A stretch of 64,000 bases of DNA, from contig NZ_JAIUIE010000002.1 in NCBI RefSeq assembly GCF_020165495.1, positions 1 through 64,000 of the forward strand, in the 5' to 3' direction. Positions 62,471-64,000 of this stretch are shown in pieces. Numbering within the stretch: the first letter of the stretch is position 1; each line of letters starts with the position of its first letter. The DNA is from Mesorhizobium sp. BR1-1-16 (GTDB lineage Bacteria; Pseudomonadota; Alphaproteobacteria; Rhizobiales; Kaistiaceae). The position numbers and the translations under genes are program-made. The notes under the pieces are model-generated. The model made no database searches. It had not been told where the DNA came from and saw only the letters and a list, made by a program, of their open reading frames with translations.

Positions 62471-63385
62471 ATGGTTGAGCGCACCCCAATCTTCGACGCG
62501 ATCTGCCAGGTGATCCTCCTGATCGGCCTCATCGTCGCTTTGCTGCCCTTCGCGATCGTCATCATCGCGGCGACGCATGACATTCGCACCGTCAACATCG
62601 TGCCGATGCCGCTGATGCCCGGCCATGATCTCATGGCCAATCTGCATGAGGCCTGGGTTCGCGCCGATCTCGCCAGCAAGCTGCTCAACTCGATCCTGTT
62701 CGCGGTGTCGGTCGCCGCCGGCAAGGTGATCCTCTCGGCGATGGCGGCGTTTTCGATCGTCTATTTCCGCTTTCCGGGCCGCTCGCTGCTGTTCTGGGCG
62801 ATCTTCATCACGCTGATGCTGCCGCTGGAAGTGCGCATCGTCCCGACCTATGCCGTGGCGGCCAATGCGCTCGCCCCGTTTCAGGCCATCCTCGACGTGA
62901 CCGGCATCACCTGGCTGATCCGGACCGTCTCGGGCTTTCAGGTGAGCCTGCAATGGGGGCTGCTCAATTCCTATCCCGGCCTCGTCCTGCCATTGGTCGC
63001 GACGGCGACGGGAACATTCCTCTATCGCCAGTTCTTTCTGACCATTCCCGATGAACTGGCGGAAGCGGCGAAGATGGACGGGTCGGGCCCGGTGCGGTTC
63101 TTCTTCGACATGCTGCTGCCGCTGTCGCGGCCCAACATGATCGCGCTCTTCACCATCATGTTCGTCTGGGCCTGGAACCAGTATCTCTGGCCGCTGCTCG
63201 TCACGACGGATCCGAAATTCGGCATCGCGGTCACGCAGCTGAAGCTGCTGATCCCCTCCGAATTCGGCCTGCCCGACTGGAATGTCGCCATGGCTGGCAC
63301 GCTGATCATCATGGCGCCGCCGCTCATTGTCGTGATCCTGATGCAGCGCTGGTTCGTGCGCGGCCTGATCTCCACCGAGAAGTGA
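62471..63385 (+). CDS. ugpE: sn-Glycerol-3-phosphate ABC transporter permease UgpE
   Basis: 304-residue permease with six membrane spans. MVERTPIFDAICQVILLIGL at the N-terminus, PLMPGHDLMANLHEAWV, the EAA loop AEAAKMDGSGPVRFFFDMLLPL and the C-terminal LMQRWFVRGLISTEK fit UgpE. Co-transcribed between ugpA and ugpC, with spacings of 9 and 12 bp. The ATG is preceded by GGAGCGGGCC. Confidence 0.95.
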   Translation: MVERTPIFDAICQVILLIGLIVALLPFAIVIIAATHDIRTVNIVPMPLMPGHDLMANLHEAWVRADLASKLLNSILFAVSVAAGKVILSAMAAFSIVYFRFPGRSLLFWAIFITLMLPLEVRIVPTYAVAANALAPFQAILDVTGITWLIRTVSGFQVSLQWGLLNSYPGLVLPLVATATGTFLYRQFFLTIPDELAEAAKMDGSGPVRFFFDMLLPLSRPNMIALFTIMFVWAWNQYLWPLLVTTDPKFGIAVTQLKLLIPSEFGLPDWNVAMAGTLIIMAPPLIVVILMQRWFVRGLISTEK

Positions 63386-63397
63386 AAGGAAGCGGAC

Positions 63398-64000
63398 ATG
63401 GCCTCGATCGGTATCCGCAGCGTCCGGAAGGCCTATCAGAAGAACGCCGTCGTGCATGGCGTCGATCTCGATATCGCTTCGGGTGAGTTCATCGTCATTC
63501 TCGGGCCGTCGGGCTGTGGAAAGTCGACGCTCCTGAGGATGATCGCCGGGCTGGAGGAAATCTCGGCCGGCGAGATCTCGATCGACGGGGTTGTAGTCAA
63601 CAACATCGAGCCCCGCGAGCGCGGCTGCGCCATGGTGTTCCAGAACTATGCGCTTTATCCGCATATGAGCGTCGCCGACAATATCGGCTATGCGCTGAAA
63701 GTGGCCGGCGTTCCCAAGGAGGAGCGCCGCCGCCGCGTCGAGGCGACGGCCAAGATCGTCGCGCTCGAATCCTTCCTCGATCGGCGTCCGATGGCGCTTT
63801 CGGGCGGCCAGCGTCAGCGCGTCGCCATGGCGCGCGCCATCGTGCGCGAGCCAAAGGTGTTCCTGTTCGACGAGCCGCTCTCCAATCTCGACGCCAAGCT
63901 GCGCGTCGCGATGCGGGCCGAAATCCGCCGCCTGCATCGCCGCCTCGGCGCCACGTCGATCTTCGTGACGCATGATCAGGTCGAGGCGATGACGCTGGGC
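63398..64000 (+). CDS. ugpC: sn-Glycerol-3-phosphate ABC transporter ATP-binding protein UgpC, truncated by window edge
   Basis: The first 201 residues of a MalK/UgpC-type ATPase. Walker [11 protein letters not shown]-loop [17 protein letters not shown], signature [14 protein letters not shown], Walker [16 protein letters not shown] and H-loop [13 protein letters not shown] are all present. AAAGGA lies before the ATG. The C-terminal regulatory OB-like domain lies beyond the window. This ATPase could also serve the ATPase-less sugar importer at 29438-32494, which is inference. Confidence 0.95.
   Translation, partial: MASIGIRSVRKAYQKNAVVHGVDLDIASGEFIVILGPSGCGKSTLLRMIAGLEEISAGEISIDGVVVNNIEPRERGCAMVFQNYALYPHMSVADNIGYALKVAGVPKEERRRRVEATAKIVALESFLDRRPMALSGGQRQRVAMARAIVREPKVFLFDEPLSNLDAKLRVAMRAEIRRLHRRLGATSIFVTHDQVEAMTLG

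Noticed and set aside
61817-63973. 718-codon open frame antisense to ugpA-ugpE-ugpC
   Set aside because: Covers three genes of a classical operon and is strongly His/Asp/Arg-rich.

Overview
The window is GC-rich chromosomal DNA from an alphaproteobacterium, most likely of the Hyphomicrobiales (Rhizobiales). The gene order infC-rpmI-rplT-pheS-pheT, the block rnd-lptC-lptA-lptB-rpoN-hpf-ptsN, the Hsp20-DUF1150 pair, a choline/betaine importer of the ChoXWV type, and many LacI, Gfo/Idh/MocA and ABC sugar genes all fit that order. Genus cannot be fixed from sequence reading alone. Almost all of the window looks like core or stable accessory chromosome. Only the left end looks mobile.

Layout: 1-2142 is the end of an integrative element (a hypothetical gene running off the window and a tyrosine integrase) abutting an intact tRNA-Leu(CAG). 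2280-4612 has an adenosine-kinase-like PfkB kinase and two membrane proteins. 5066-8211 is a choline/betaine ABC importer behind an AT-rich promoter-operator region. 8334-13998 holds small housekeeping and repair genes: MazG-like, nth, DUF2244, an AraC-MGMT fusion, an SDR protein, a sulfite-oxidase-like enzyme with its flavin reductase, and a hydrolase. 14235-19324 is the IF-3/L35/L20/PheRS cluster. 19437-23459 has a DHFR-like protein, a GNAT, DUF1150, a heat-shock Hsp20, an oxidoreductase and RNase D. 23541-28824 is the Lpt export and sigma-54/PTS-Ntr cluster.

29438-35849 is a LacI-controlled sugar island with a binding protein, two permeases, a TIM-barrel isomerase and a Gfo/Idh dehydrogenase, but no ATPase. 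It has a strong divergent operator. 35944-40859 has an anchored DUF883-like protein, YihY/BrkB, DedA, gyrB and a small unknown. 40898-46064 has an M3 peptidase, a PfkB kinase, an unusual GT-A-like unknown and a nucleoside hydrolase. 46188-55004 has priA, a class A PBP, a J-domain protein, an isomerase, a beta-hydroxyacid dehydrogenase and a bifunctional ManC. 55233-59940 has a UvrD-type helicase, a DenD-like dehydrogenase, EVE and VOC proteins and a WYL regulator. 60150-64000 is the glycerol-3-phosphate importer ugpBAEC, cut by the window edge, with a candidate Pho box upstream.

No clear new defence or biosynthetic system is visible. The points most worth following are the integrase repeat array, the two-operator LacI control region of the ATPase-less importer, the alternative pairings in the rpmI leader, the sigma-32-like promoter of hsp20, the Pho box of ugpB, and the unknown GT-A-like gene at 44019-45077.
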